Shown here piece after piece: positions 1-8,347 of a stretch of 64,000 bases of DNA (position 1 is its first letter; each line of letters opens with the position of its first letter). The stretch is from DASUPK01 sp963736305 (GTDB lineage: Bacteria; Actinomycetota; Thermoleophilia; Solirubrobacterales; 70-9), in assembly GCA_963736305.1 (NCBI GenBank), contig CAVTOD010000008.1:1-64000 (forward strand), given 5' to 3'. The notes under the pieces were generated by a model. The model was not told where the DNA came from. It was given only the letters and a program-made list of their open reading frames with translations, and searched no databases. The position numbers and the translations under genes are program-made.

Positions 1-338
1 GTGAGCAGGCCGCCGGTACTCACCGCGAGCTGTTCCGCCAACCGCGCTCGGTAGCCGCTGACGAGATGATGGTTGCCGACGTCTACGTGATCCAGGCCCT
101 CCCGCACGGCGGCGACCACCGCCGGATGCCGGTGGCCCAGATTGAAGACGCCGCCGTTGCAGTGACAGTTCCAGTACCACCGATCCGAGTAGGCATCGCG
201 GAAGCGGGCGCCCTCCCGCTCCCCGATCACGAGGTCGACGCCGATCGCCTCGAGGGCCCTCGCCTTGCCGCGGTCGACGTGAGAGGCGAAGGCCTCGACC
301 GTCTCCTCGCGCGTGCCATAGGGCTGGTCGGCGGTCAC
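1..338 (-). CDS. class-III aminotransferase, N-terminal part (runs off window)
   Basis: Reading leftward from a GTG at 338-336, the frame stays open to the window edge and gives about 112 residues. The segment around residues 55-75 (WYWNCHCNGGVFNLGHRHPAVV) followed by GLDHVDVGNHHL matches the N-terminal substrate-pocket region of PLP-dependent class-III aminotransferases (acetylornithine/GABA/4-aminobutyrate type), where a Gly-His-xx-Pro stretch follows the first beta strands. The catalytic lysine lies beyond the window, so the substrate cannot be named. A GGGGAG about 9 bases upstream supports this GTG. An ATG at 364 is out of frame and hits a stop at once. It is divergent from the patatin gene. 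Family call fairly sure; specific activity unknown. Confidence 0.72.
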   Translation of the reverse strand, partial: MTADQPYGTREETVEAFASHVDRGKARALEAIGVDLVIGEREGARFRDAYSDRWYWNCHCNGGVFNLGHRHPAVVAAVREGLDHVDVGNHHLVSGYRARLAEQLAVSTGGLL

Positions 339-456
339 GCTCTGCGTCTCCCCGGAGCTTTCATGAGCGGCCCTCCTGGTCGCTGTGTCCTCACGCTGAA
401 CCTAGCGCCTTCATCCTTCCGTGGGCCCGAGCCCTGGGCGGTAGGCTCGCCGGGCA

Positions 457-1539
457 ATGGCCTTCGACGACCGGCTGGATCTCTATGAGGTCAAGGCGCA
501 GTTCGAGCGCTTCACCGAGTGGCTCGACCTGGGCGAGATCGTCGCCGACCTGGGGTTCCTGCGGCGGGCGCGACGAACGCTGCTGCCCCTGCCCCTGGTC
601 GACCGACCCGTGCCGATTGACCCCTCGGCGCACCTGCAGCCGTTCGGCCCGCGACCGGTGCCGGAGCTGCAGGACAGGCGGATCGCTTTGGTGGCCTCCG
701 GGGGCGGCGGGGCTGCCGTGGCCCTCGCGGGGGTCAAACGTGCCTTCGAGGAAGCGGGAGTCGAGCCGGCCGAGATCATCGGGTGCTCGGGTGGAGCGAT
801 CTGGGGCTCGATGTGGGCGGCGGGCATGAGCTCCGACGAGATGGCGGACTTCTCGCTCTCCTGGCGGCCGGAGGACTACCTGGACATCCAGTGGCTGAAA
901 CTGCCGCGGTTTGCCCTCTCGGCGCTCAGAGGTTTCTCGGGGTTGGCGAAGGGGGAAGCGATCGAACGCCTCTTCGACACGCGGCTGACCAGGATGCCGT
1001 GCGGGGAGGCGCCGATTCCGATCACGACCATCGTCTACAACATGGACCTCGGCAGGGTCGAGTACTTCGGGTCGAGGCGCACGCCCGAGGTCACCATCGG
1101 CCACCTCGTCCGAGTGGCGATCGCGCTGCCGTTGTTCATCGAGTCGGTTTCCGTACGCGGCCATCTCTACGTGGACGGGGGGATCATCGAGAACTGGCCG
1201 GCACAGCCGGCGATCGAAGCCGGTGACCGCTTCGACCACGTGATCGGCGTCAACCTGATGCTGCCCAAGGGCTTCGAGCCCCGGGACATAAGCGGCTGGC
1301 CGGATAGGACCGGCGGCCTGCTGCAGGCGAGCCGACAGCTGCAGCAGGGCTACCACCTCGAATTGGCGCGGCGGGCGAAGGACGAGCTGGGGGAGAAGCT
1401 GAAGCTGATCGAGCCGATCGACGAGGCGGAGATCCGAGGGGTCTCGTTCTACGACCTGTTCCTGGACCGGACCCAGTGGCCGCGGCTGATCCAGCAGGGC
1501 TACGACTCGGCGACCCGGGTGCTGCAGGGCTTCCGCTGA
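457..1539 (+). CDS. patatin-like phospholipase (serine lipase/acyl hydrolase)
   Basis: A 360-residue protein with the full patatin layout: glycine-rich oxyanion loop SGGGG (residues 81-85), nucleophile elbow GCSGG with Ser111, and the dyad aspartate in DGG (Asp240) before IIENWP. Patatin enzymes use this Ser-Asp dyad to hydrolyse acyl esters of phospholipids or neutral lipids. No signal peptide or membrane segment is evident, so action is presumably cytoplasmic or membrane-peripheral. Residues 1-70 form an extension ahead of the patatin core. It is followed 33 bases later by a wax ester synthase/DGAT gene, which suggests a role in storage-lipid or membrane-lipid turnover (inference). There is no strong ribosome binding site at 457; the next in-frame ATG is far inside, so this start is preferred. 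Confidence 0.88.
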   Translation: MAFDDRLDLYEVKAQFERFTEWLDLGEIVADLGFLRRARRTLLPLPLVDRPVPIDPSAHLQPFGPRPVPELQDRRIALVASGGGGAAVALAGVKRAFEEAGVEPAEIIGCSGGAIWGSMWAAGMSSDEMADFSLSWRPEDYLDIQWLKLPRFALSALRGFSGLAKGEAIERLFDTRLTRMPCGEAPIPITTIVYNMDLGRVEYFGSRRTPEVTIGHLVRVAIALPLFIESVSVRGHLYVDGGIIENWPAQPAIEAGDRFDHVIGVNLMLPKGFEPRDISGWPDRTGGLLQASRQLQQGYHLELARRAKDELGEKLKLIEPIDEAEIRGVSFYDLFLDRTQWPRLIQQGYDSATRVLQGFR

Positions 1540-1572
1540 GCCCTCGGCGCAGCTGCGCGCATCGGGTCAGAG

Positions 1573-3009
1573 GTGCGACCATCCGCAGACCACGATTCCG
1601 AGGTCCGCGTGACTGATCATCTGACCGCCCTCGATGCCGCCTTCCTCGAGCTGGAGGAGGGCGATTCGTCCGCCCACATGCACATCGGCTGGACGATGGT
1701 CTTCGACCCTCTGCCCGGGGGCGGCACGCCGGCGGTGGACGAGATCCGTCGGCTCCTCGACGAGCGCCTCTCGCTGCTCCCACGGTTTCGCCGCCGTCTG
1801 TCCACGCCGGACACCGGCACGCTGAGCTGGCCGACGTGGATCGCGGACGAGGAGTTCGAGATCGCTGCTCAGGTGCAACCGGCCACGCTGCCCCAGCCTG
1901 GCGGACGGGCCGAGCTGCTCGAGTGGCTCGCCGGCTTCTACTCACGGCGGCTCGACCGCACGCGCCCACTGTGGGAGATGACGTTGCTCGACGGGTTCGG
2001 GGACGGCAGCTGGGCGATCGCCGTCAAGGTCCATCACTGCCTGGTGGACGGAATGAGTGGCGCCTCGGTAGTCGGGCTGATGCTCGATTCCGAGCCCCAG
2101 CCGGGCCCGAAGTCGAAGGGGCTGCTGGAGGCGTTCCAATCGCCCCCCGACAGGGAGGACGGCATCTATGGACCCCTGTCGCTGATCACCCACGGCGTCC
2201 GCGCCGGCGTTGATCTTGCGCTGCACCCGGGGAAGCTGCGCGACCTTCTTTCCCGTTCGCGAGGCGTGGCGGAGCTTTTCATGCGCGACGAGCTCCACGG
2301 GGCCCCGCGCACGAGCCTCAACGTGCCGATCGGCCGCAACCGCCGGGTGGCCGAGGTCTCGACTCAGCTGGAGGAGCTGAAGGCGGTCAAGCGCGCGCTG
2401 GGCGGCACCGTCAACGACGTCGTTCTCGCGGCCTCGGTGGGCGGCCTCAGGCGCCTGCTCGAGTCCCGGGGGGAGGAGCCGGACCCGCGCGGAGTGCGGG
2501 CCATGGTGCCGGTCAGCGTGCGAGAGGCGAGCCAGGCGCTGGCGCTCGGCAACCACGTCAGCTCCCTGTTCGTGGAATTGCCGGCTGCCGAGGCCGACCC
2601 GCACGAGCGCTACCGGCAGACGATGGAGGCGACCGAGGCGCTGAAGAAAGGCAAGCAAGGCGCCGGCGCCGAAACGTTGGTGGAGATCGCCGGACTGGCG
2701 CCGCCCGTCCTGCACGCTGCGATGGCCAGGCTCTCCTACACGCCCCGCCTCTTCAACGTCACGATCACCAACGTGCCCGGCCCGCCGACGACGCTCTATG
2801 GGCTCGGTGCCCCCCTGCACCACATCTTCCCGCTCGTGCCCATCTTCTCCTACCACGCCGTCGGCATCGCGGTCGTCAGCTACGACGGCGAGGTGGTGTT
2901 CGGGCTCAATGCCGACCGCGACACGGTGCCCGACCTCGAGATTCTCGCGCGCGGGATCGCCGACTCGCTGACGGAGTTGCGGGAACTGGCGAGTACTCGA
3001 TCGCGCTGA
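1573..3009 (+). CDS. wax ester synthase/acyl-CoA:diacylglycerol acyltransferase (WS/DGAT), copy 1
   Basis: A protein of up to 478 residues carrying the WS/DGAT acyltransferase signature HHCLVDG (residues 154-160 counted from the first possible start), the upstream PLWE (132-135) and the downstream GTVNDVVLA motif. The two histidines of HHxxxDG form the active site that transfers fatty acyl groups from acyl-CoA to diacylglycerol or fatty alcohol, giving triacylglycerol or wax esters for lipid inclusions. The family N-terminus usually begins near LTALDAAFLELE, so a GTG at 1609 (giving VTDHLTALD) may be the true start rather than 1573. It sits between a patatin lipase and an HMG-CoA reductase, all on one strand with short gaps. 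A second copy lies at 18602-20047. Confidence 0.93.
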   Translation: MRPSADHDSEVRVTDHLTALDAAFLELEEGDSSAHMHIGWTMVFDPLPGGGTPAVDEIRRLLDERLSLLPRFRRRLSTPDTGTLSWPTWIADEEFEIAAQVQPATLPQPGGRAELLEWLAGFYSRRLDRTRPLWEMTLLDGFGDGSWAIAVKVHHCLVDGMSGASVVGLMLDSEPQPGPKSKGLLEAFQSPPDREDGIYGPLSLITHGVRAGVDLALHPGKLRDLLSRSRGVAELFMRDELHGAPRTSLNVPIGRNRRVAEVSTQLEELKAVKRALGGTVNDVVLAASVGGLRRLLESRGEEPDPRGVRAMVPVSVREASQALALGNHVSSLFVELPAAEADPHERYRQTMEATEALKKGKQGAGAETLVEIAGLAPPVLHAAMARLSYTPRLFNVTITNVPGPPTTLYGLGAPLHHIFPLVPIFSYHAVGIAVVSYDGEVVFGLNADRDTVPDLEILARGIADSLTELRELASTRSR

Positions 3010-3055
3010 GCATCAACTGGCATTGACACGGAACAACCCGCAAGGAGCAGACGCG

Positions 3056-4240
3056 ATGACAATTCCCAAGGCGCGCAAGAAGATTCCGCGTGATCGCGAG
3101 AACGACTACACGCTCGAGGCCGCGCAGGCGCGCCTACTTTTTCTGAAGGAGCAGACCGGCACTGCGTTGGAGCACATCTCCCGGTACTCCTTCGATCCCT
3201 CGATTCTGCCCGGGAACATCGAACACTTCACCGGGGTGGCCCAGGTGCCGATCGGCATCGCCGGCCCGCTTCTCGTCAACGGGGAGCACGCCCGCGGCGA
3301 GTTCTACGTTCCCCTGGCGACGAGCGAGGGCACCCTGGTGGCGAGCTACAACCGAGGCATGAAGATGCTCCACGAGGCCGGGGGCGTGACGACCACGGTC
3401 TTGGACGACGCCATGCAGCGGGCCCCGGCCTTCGTGTTCGAGAGCGCCCGCGAGGCACGAGCGTTCGGAGAATGGCTGACGGAACACTTCACGGAGATCA
3501 GGCAGGCGGCGGAAAGCACCACGCGCACCGGCCGGCTGCGCCGCATCGAGCAGTACTCCGCCAGCCGGATCCTGTTTACGCGCTTTGACTACACGACCGG
3601 CGACGCCGCGGGCCAGAACCTGACGGGAAAGGCGACCGCGGCGGCGTGCGCCTGGATCACCTCCAACTTCGAGGGCATCACGAACTTCTATCTGGAGTCG
3701 AACTTCGCCACCGACAAGAAGAGCTCGCAGGTCAACATCCTGCGCACTCGGGGCAAGCGCGTTGTGGCGGAAGCGACGATTCCCGCCGCGCTGATCGAGG
3801 ACCACATGCATGCGACCACAGCCAAGCTGTTCAGGGCACGCCAGGTATCGCAGCTCGGCGGCTTCATGTCGGGGGTCAACAACAACGGCCTCCAGTCGGC
3901 CAACGGAATCGCCGCTCTGTTCATTGCCACCGGACAGGACGCAGCCAATGTCGCGGAGTCCTCAGCGGCTCTCGGCTTCAGCGAGCCGCTTGCCAACGGG
4001 GACTACTACGCCTCGATCACGCTTCCATCTCTGATCGTCGGCACCTACGGCGGCGGCACCGGGCTCGCTACCCAGCGTGAGTGCCTGGAGCTGCTCGGTT
4101 GCTACGGGAAGGGGAAGGTTCGCAAGCTGGCCGAGATCGTCGCCGCGACGGTGCTCTGTGGCGAGCTCTCGCTCGGATGGGCGATCCTCGTCGAGGAATG
4201 GGTCAGGGCCCACGACCTGCTGGGTCGCAACCGGCCATAG
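3056..4240 (+). CDS. hydroxymethylglutaryl-CoA reductase (class I type)
   Basis: 394 residues. HMG-CoA reductase reduces HMG-CoA to mevalonate with two NAD(P)H. The four catalytic residues are visible: Glu91 in ATSEG, the lysine in TDKK (221/222), Asp295 in TGQD and His386 in RAHDLLGRNR near the C-terminus. The IPxGxAGPL-type substrate loop is present as VPIGIAGPL. The ATG at 3056 is chosen because AAGGAG (3042-3047) lies 8 bases upstream; a TTG at 3023 would lack a site. There is no membrane anchor, unlike eukaryotic forms. No mevalonate kinase, decarboxylase, HMG-CoA synthase or IPP isomerase occurs in the window, so the gene is an orphan here; its neighbours are lipid genes. Confidence 0.92.
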   Translation: MTIPKARKKIPRDRENDYTLEAAQARLLFLKEQTGTALEHISRYSFDPSILPGNIEHFTGVAQVPIGIAGPLLVNGEHARGEFYVPLATSEGTLVASYNRGMKMLHEAGGVTTTVLDDAMQRAPAFVFESAREARAFGEWLTEHFTEIRQAAESTTRTGRLRRIEQYSASRILFTRFDYTTGDAAGQNLTGKATAAACAWITSNFEGITNFYLESNFATDKKSSQVNILRTRGKRVVAEATIPAALIEDHMHATTAKLFRARQVSQLGGFMSGVNNNGLQSANGIAALFIATGQDAANVAESSAALGFSEPLANGDYYASITLPSLIVGTYGGGTGLATQRECLELLGCYGKGKVRKLAEIVAATVLCGELSLGWAILVEEWVRAHDLLGRNRP

Positions 4241-4258
4241 GAGCTCCATACTCTGCGC

Positions 4259-5449
4259 ATGGCAGTTGTCGACGCCGAAGAGCGACCGACATCAGAGAGC
4301 CGCCCTCCCGCCGGGCTGACGGCCCTGATCGAGCGCTTCGACCCCGAAGTGATCGACGTGCCCAGCGGCTCGACGCGCATCCGCCTCGCTGTCGATGGCG
4401 AGGGCGAGTGGGACGCGGTGATCGATGACGGCGCGATCGAATTGCAGCGAGCGAGCGACCGCCAGCCCGACGCCCTGTTGAGCGCTGACTCGGCAACCTG
4501 GGAGGGGATCGCCCGTGATGTGCGCGGTGGAATGGTCGCCTTCCGCGAGGGCCGCCTGAGCGTCCGGCAGAACCTGCACCTCGGCGTCGGCTTCCTTGCC
4601 GCCACCAGCGCCATAGCCGACGAGCGCCGCCTTCGCTTCGAATCCGTCCGCACCCGGCTAGGCAAAATCTCGACGCTCTCAGCGGGCGAGGGCGATCCCG
4701 TGATCTGCGTGCACGGCCTCGGCGCCACCAAGGCCTCCTTCCTCCCAACCGTCGCCGCGCTCGCCGACCACCATCGAGTGATCGCGATGGACCTGCCGGG
4801 GTTCGGCGATTCCGACAAGCCGCTCGGCGCTCCGTATGACGCTCCCTACTTCGCTCGCGCAATCGAGGCTCTGCTCGATGAGCTGGAGATCGAGCGCGCC
4901 CACCTGATCGGCAACAGCATGGGCGGGCGCGTGGCGATCGAGATGGGGCTGCTGCGACCCGAGCGCACCGGGAAGATGGCCCTGCTCTGCCCGGCGCTCG
5001 CCTGGTTGCGAAGTCGCCGCTGGCGCTGGCTGCTCCAGGCACCGCTCCCCATGCTCGGCCTGATCCAGCCGGCGCCGCGCGTGATCACCGAGCCGATCGT
5101 CCGCAACCTGGTCCCGGGTGGCAAGGACGGCTGGTCGGCCGCGGGCGTGGATGAGTTCCTGCGCTCCTATCTCACCCCGCGCGGTCGGGTTGCCTTCTAC
5201 GAGGCAGCCCGAAACATCTACCTCGACGAGCCGCACGGCGAACGCGGTTTCTGGACTCGACTCGCCCAGGTATCGCCCCAGACTCTGTTCATCTGGGGAC
5301 GCCATGATCAGCTCGTGCCGCTGGCCTTCAGGAAGCACGTCGAGCGGGCCCTTCCCGCGGCGCGTCACCTGGAGCTCGAATGCGGCCACGTGCCGCAGCT
5401 CGAGGCACCGAAGGAGACGCACAACGCCATCCGCGAGTTCTTCGCATAG
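4259..5449 (+). CDS. alpha/beta hydrolase with N-terminal SCP2-like sterol-carrier domain
   Basis: 396 residues in two parts. Residues about 20-125 resemble an SCP2-type lipid-binding fold (RLAVDGEGEWDAVI, PDALLSAD, then an amphipathic tail). Residues about 130-396 are a canonical alpha/beta hydrolase with HGLG oxyanion loop (152-155), nucleophile Ser220 in GNSMGG, Asp350 in GRHD and His377 in CGHVPQ. Fusion of a lipid-carrier domain to an esterase suggests the hydrolase acts on a bound hydrophobic ester (inference). It begins 18 bases after the HMG-CoA reductase stop, with AGGAG overlapping that stop, so the two are probably co-transcribed. The exact substrate is not predictable. Confidence 0.86.
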   Translation: MAVVDAEERPTSESRPPAGLTALIERFDPEVIDVPSGSTRIRLAVDGEGEWDAVIDDGAIELQRASDRQPDALLSADSATWEGIARDVRGGMVAFREGRLSVRQNLHLGVGFLAATSAIADERRLRFESVRTRLGKISTLSAGEGDPVICVHGLGATKASFLPTVAALADHHRVIAMDLPGFGDSDKPLGAPYDAPYFARAIEALLDELEIERAHLIGNSMGGRVAIEMGLLRPERTGKMALLCPALAWLRSRRWRWLLQAPLPMLGLIQPAPRVITEPIVRNLVPGGKDGWSAAGVDEFLRSYLTPRGRVAFYEAARNIYLDEPHGERGFWTRLAQVSPQTLFIWGRHDQLVPLAFRKHVERALPAARHLELECGHVPQLEAPKETHNAIREFFA

Positions 5450-5451
5450 CG

Positions 5452-6246
5452 ATGTCGCCACTATCAGAGCTTGGTGGGAAGCGACTTCCGTTCCTGCGCT
5501 GGTCGATGGTGCGCATGCTGTTGGGCAGGCGGCGCCTCGAGACCGAGTGGCAGGTGGGCGACGGGCGGGAGATGGCGCTTGCCCGGCACGTCGGGGCCGA
5601 GGCTCGTCAGGGCGACCTCGACGACGTGATCCGGGTGATCGATGACTTCGCGTACCACCGCAGCTTCTTGATCAATGTCGGCGACGAGAAGGGCGAGATC
5701 CTGGACGCCGCGATCCGGCGGACCCCGCCCCGCCAGCTGCTCGAGCTGGGGGCATACTGCGGCTACAGCGCCCTGCGTTCCGCTCGGGTGATGCCCAAAG
5801 GGGCGCGGCTCGTTTCGATCGAGTTCAACGCCGAAAACGCGGCGATCGCACGCCGCGTCTGGGACCACGCCGGCATCGGCGAGGAGCTGACGGTGCTCGT
5901 CGGGACGCTCGGCGATGGGAACAAGACGATTGCAAAGCTCGAGTCTGAGCACGGCTTCGCCAGCGAATCGCTGGACTTCGTCTTTATCGATCACGACAAG
6001 TCTGCCTATCTCCCCGACCTCCGCCGGATCCTGGACCAGGGCTGGCTGCACACCGGCTCGGTGGTCGTCGCCGACAACATCAAGCAGCCTGGAGCGCCCG
6101 ACTACCGCGAGTTCATGCAGACTGAGGAAGGCCGGACCTGGCGGACGATTGAGCACGAAACCCATGTCGAGTACCAATCACTGCTCAAGGACTTGGTCCT
6201 CGAATCGGAGTACCTGGGACGCCAACAAGGGGACATAGCTCCTTAG
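5452..6246 (+). CDS. catechol-O-methyltransferase-like SAM-dependent methyltransferase
   Basis: 264 residues from the ATG at 5452, two bases after the preceding stop, implying translational coupling with the hydrolase. The sequence resembles COMT-type class I O-methyltransferases: INVGDEKGEILD, then the SAM motif LLELGAYCGYSALRSAR, SIEFN, the metal ligand aspartate in FIDHDK, and the second metal pair in ADNIKQPGAPDYR. These enzymes use Mg2+ to methylate a hydroxyl of a catechol-like substrate in the cytosol. An in-frame start further upstream (5380) would lie inside the hydrolase gene and adds only non-conserved residues. The natural acceptor in this organism is unknown. Confidence 0.88.
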   Translation: MSPLSELGGKRLPFLRWSMVRMLLGRRRLETEWQVGDGREMALARHVGAEARQGDLDDVIRVIDDFAYHRSFLINVGDEKGEILDAAIRRTPPRQLLELGAYCGYSALRSARVMPKGARLVSIEFNAENAAIARRVWDHAGIGEELTVLVGTLGDGNKTIAKLESEHGFASESLDFVFIDHDKSAYLPDLRRILDQGWLHTGSVVVADNIKQPGAPDYREFMQTEEGRTWRTIEHETHVEYQSLLKDLVLESEYLGRQQGDIAP

Positions 6247-6341
6247 CCCAGGATGGCGCCGATTCGGCTTCGGCGGCGAGAACAGCTCTTCTGATCACAT
6301 GGGCGTTGCGCGGCAATCGACCCTCGGCTAGGGTCGGCCCG

Positions 6342-6671
6342 GTGGAGATCGCACCCGGCGTCTTCGTTTCCAGCCTCTCGACAGACGAGGGGTGGGAGCC
6401 CGATCCTGACGTAGGCGGCGAGATGCACGAGCTGCACCACGAAGGAGTGTGGGCCGGACTTTCGCGATTCGCAGAGGCTGGCGATGAGGTGGTGAAATGG
6501 ACCCTCGAAGAGCGTGAGACGGCGCTGGTTCTCGAGGGCGCCGCCATGATCGAGATCGAGGGAGGACCGACGATTGAGGTCAAGGAGGGCGACCTCTTCT
6601 CGATCCCAAAGGGCGCCAGCACGACGTGGCACCTGACTAGGCCGTTCAGGGAATTCTGGGTCCTGGGATAA
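6342..6671 (+). CDS. small cupin protein (cupin_3/DUF861-like)
   Basis: 109 residues from a GTG at 6342. The single cupin barrel is recognisable from the sequence WTLEERETALVLEGAAMIE, the strand GGPTIEVKEGDLF, and SIPKGASTTWHL, matching the EutQ/DUF861 type of small cupin. Such proteins bind small molecules or a metal, but the usual metal-binding histidines of the first cupin motif are not evident, so a binding rather than catalytic role is possible. It is preceded by about 95 bases without a gene. The start is uncertain: no strong ribosome site is seen and an ATG at 6306 would add 12 arginine-rich residues. Confidence 0.75.
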   Translation: MEIAPGVFVSSLSTDEGWEPDPDVGGEMHELHHEGVWAGLSRFAEAGDEVVKWTLEERETALVLEGAAMIEIEGGPTIEVKEGDLFSIPKGASTTWHLTRPFREFWVLG

Positions 6672-6684
6672 GCCGTCGCCCCCG

Positions 6685-6990
6685 CTAATCGACCTCCTCG
6701 ACTGGAAGGCCAGCCTGCTTCCACGCGGCGAAGCCGCCCGCGACTTCCGCCGCCCCATGGCGCAAGGTCGCCTTCGAGCGGATGGCGTGCTGGCAGAGGT
6801 AGATGGCGCCGGGGCCCTCCGGACTTGCGATGTGCTTGGCGAGCGAGACCGGTCTTGCTCCAGGCGGGGCTCCGTGGCGGCGACGCTCGATCCCGGTCCT
6901 CAGATCGAGAATCTCCGCGAAGCCGAGCTGGACCGCGCCCCACGCCGCCTCGGGCTTGAGAGATCGCGCCACTACGTGAGATCCCTCCAC
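6685..6990 (-). CDS. short single-domain rhodanese-like protein
   Basis: About 101 residues from a GTG at 6990 (a TTG at 6999 is also possible). It shows a rhodanese core: ILDLRTGIERRR at the domain start, the active-site cysteine in AIYLCQHAIRSK, and the C-terminal AGGFAAWKQAGLPVEE that typifies rhodanese domains. Rhodaneses carry persulfide sulfur on this cysteine. The stretch between the active site and the end is shorter than usual, with one helix missing. The protein is therefore either a trimmed subfamily or slightly decayed; the intact cysteine loop argues for function. It is convergent with the cupin gene, and its reading frame stays open far upstream, as is common in GC-rich DNA. Confidence 0.66.
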   Translation of the reverse strand: MEGSHVVARSLKPEAAWGAVQLGFAEILDLRTGIERRRHGAPPGARPVSLAKHIASPEGPGAIYLCQHAIRSKATLRHGAAEVAGGFAAWKQAGLPVEEVD

Positions 6991-7166
6991 TGCGGTCAAT
7001 TTAGCGGTGAGGGCCGGACCGGATGAGACTTCCTGCGTACGGCCGCCCGGTGACCGGCGGGCGGCGCGCCGGGGCCAGAGCGGCCCCCAAGGGTTTATCG
7101 CCGCAAATGCGGGTAACTGCTGCGGGCAGCAAACGATTCGCATGGATGCGAAAGGAGGGGTCGGAA

Positions 7167-7786
7167 ATGGCCCAGACGAGCACAAGAAGGAATTCGCAGG
7201 CTCGCCGCAGAGCGACGGGACGGTCGAACGGCTCGGGCCGATCGGCAACCTCCTCTCGGGGCTCGAGTTCGACGCGAAACCGTCCCCAGCGCAATGGAAG
7301 CAGCGGTGCGAAGAGCCGCAGGTCGGGAGCCGCGCGGAGCAGCCGCGGACCAATGCCCGCTCGCGCAGGCAACCGCGGCGCTCTGCTGCGACTGCGCCGG
7401 CAGATTCCGTCAAGCAATTTGCGTCGAAGGGCAAGAACGCGGTCGCCGAGGGAGCTCAGAGTGGTGGGAAGGCGATTTCGACCGTCGCAGGCAAGGTGAA
7501 GGGACCGGCACTGGCGGCCGGGGCGGCTCTGGCGGGCGTGGCGGGTGGCATGGCTGTGCAGTCGAAGCGCGACTCCGGGCGCAAGGTCCTGGGGATGCGG
7601 CTCGGCAACGGCGTGGGCAAGACCGGCAAGAACCTGGCCGACGCCGGCCAGAGCGTCGGCCGGTTCACCGAGAACCTCGGCGAGTTTGCGGCCGAGATGC
7701 GGAAGACGCGTGAGGCGATCGACAATCGAGCGAAGCACCGCTCCCCGATCGAGGTCGTGTTGCAGGCGCTGACTGCGCGACGCTGA
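7167..7786 (+). CDS. Ser/Arg-rich protein with Gly/Ala hydrophobic C-terminal segment, apparent frameshift
   Basis: A strong site (AAAGGAGG at 7151-7158) precedes ATG 7167, which starts a low-complexity Ser/Arg/Gly/Asn-rich stretch (MAQTSTRRNSQARRRATGRS). That frame stops at 7499. The conserved-looking remainder (KQFASKGKNAVAEGAQSGGK, then AALAGVAGGMAVQ, then RFTENLGEFAAEMRKTREAI) lies in another frame and ends at 7786. Joining them needs a single-base deletion corrected (or two bases removed) somewhere around 7340-7400. The restored protein would have a basic disordered head, one short hydrophobic glycine/alanine segment and a helical tail. No function is known. It precedes dodecin. Alternatively only the second frame is real, starting at ATG 7142 without a good ribosome site. 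Confidence 0.6.
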
Positions 7787-7893
7787 CTGCAGTCGCGGGT
7801 TCGATCCCCCACCGGTTTCGATCTATCGGCGGTGACAGACCGACAGCCGAAGTGTGAGGCTATGGGCTCACAGGTCCCTACCAAGGAGGAGAG

Positions 7894-8106
7894 ATGTCAG
7901 ACAGCGTCTATCGAGTCACCGAAGTGGTCGGCGCCAGCTCGGATTCATGGGAGCAGGCGACCAAGAACGCGGTTGAGAAGGTCAGCGAGACCGTGCGGGA
8001 CCTGCGAATCGCCGAGGTCGTTCGCCAGGATGTGACGATCGACGCCGGCAAGGTCTCCGAATTTCGTATCCGGCTCGGGATCTCGTTCAAGTACGACAAG
8101 GAGTAG
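7894..8106 (+). CDS. dodecin (flavin-storage protein)
   Basis: 70 residues, the usual dodecin length. It starts VYRVTEVVGASSDSWEQAT and continues KNAVEKVSETVRDLRIAEVV, ending in a beta strand FRIRLGISFKYD, which is the one-helix, three-strand dodecin fold. Dodecins assemble into hollow dodecamers that bind flavin pairs and buffer free riboflavin/FMN/FAD in the cytoplasm. AAGGAGGAGAG directly precedes the ATG, giving a strong ribosome site. It follows the Ser/Arg-rich gene after about 107 bases and is followed by a terminator at 8256-8284. Confidence 0.93.
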   Translation: MSDSVYRVTEVVGASSDSWEQATKNAVEKVSETVRDLRIAEVVRQDVTIDAGKVSEFRIRLGISFKYDKE

Positions 8107-8255
8107 GACCCCCCGGTCCCCAGGGCACTAGGTTGGTTTTGAGTCCTGAACCTGAGGATTCCGTGGTACCAGCGGGGGTACCGCACTAGCGAAACTCACC
8201 TGATCCCATCTCGTGTCACGTTGCGTAGCCACGCCCGAGGCACCAGATAAAACGG

Positions 8256-8284
8256 CGAGAGGCCCGGAAATTCCGGGCCTCTCG
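8256..8284. terminator. 14-bp perfect hairpin downstream of dodecin
   Basis: CGAGAGGCCCGGAA (8256-8269) and its exact complement (8271-8284) are separated by one base, so the real loop is AATT-like. It is followed by TCTATT. It probably ends the dodecin transcript. The rest of 8107-8338 shows no gene. Confidence 0.75.
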
Positions 8285-8347
8285 TCTATTCGAAGGCCTA
8301 ACGCTTATTTGTCCAAGTCCTAACCCACGACGAGGAGGATGCGTCGC

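Noticed and set aside
457..6246. Complete mevalonate or carotenoid cluster
   Set aside because: Only HMG-CoA reductase is an isoprenoid enzyme here; the neighbours are lipases, an acyltransferase and a methyltransferase.
7795..7815. tRNA T-arm-like sequence GGGTTCGATCCCCC
   Set aside because: Only the TTCGATC loop fits; the 5-bp stem has a mismatch and no acceptor, D or anticodon arms can be folded around it. It also abuts a coding region.
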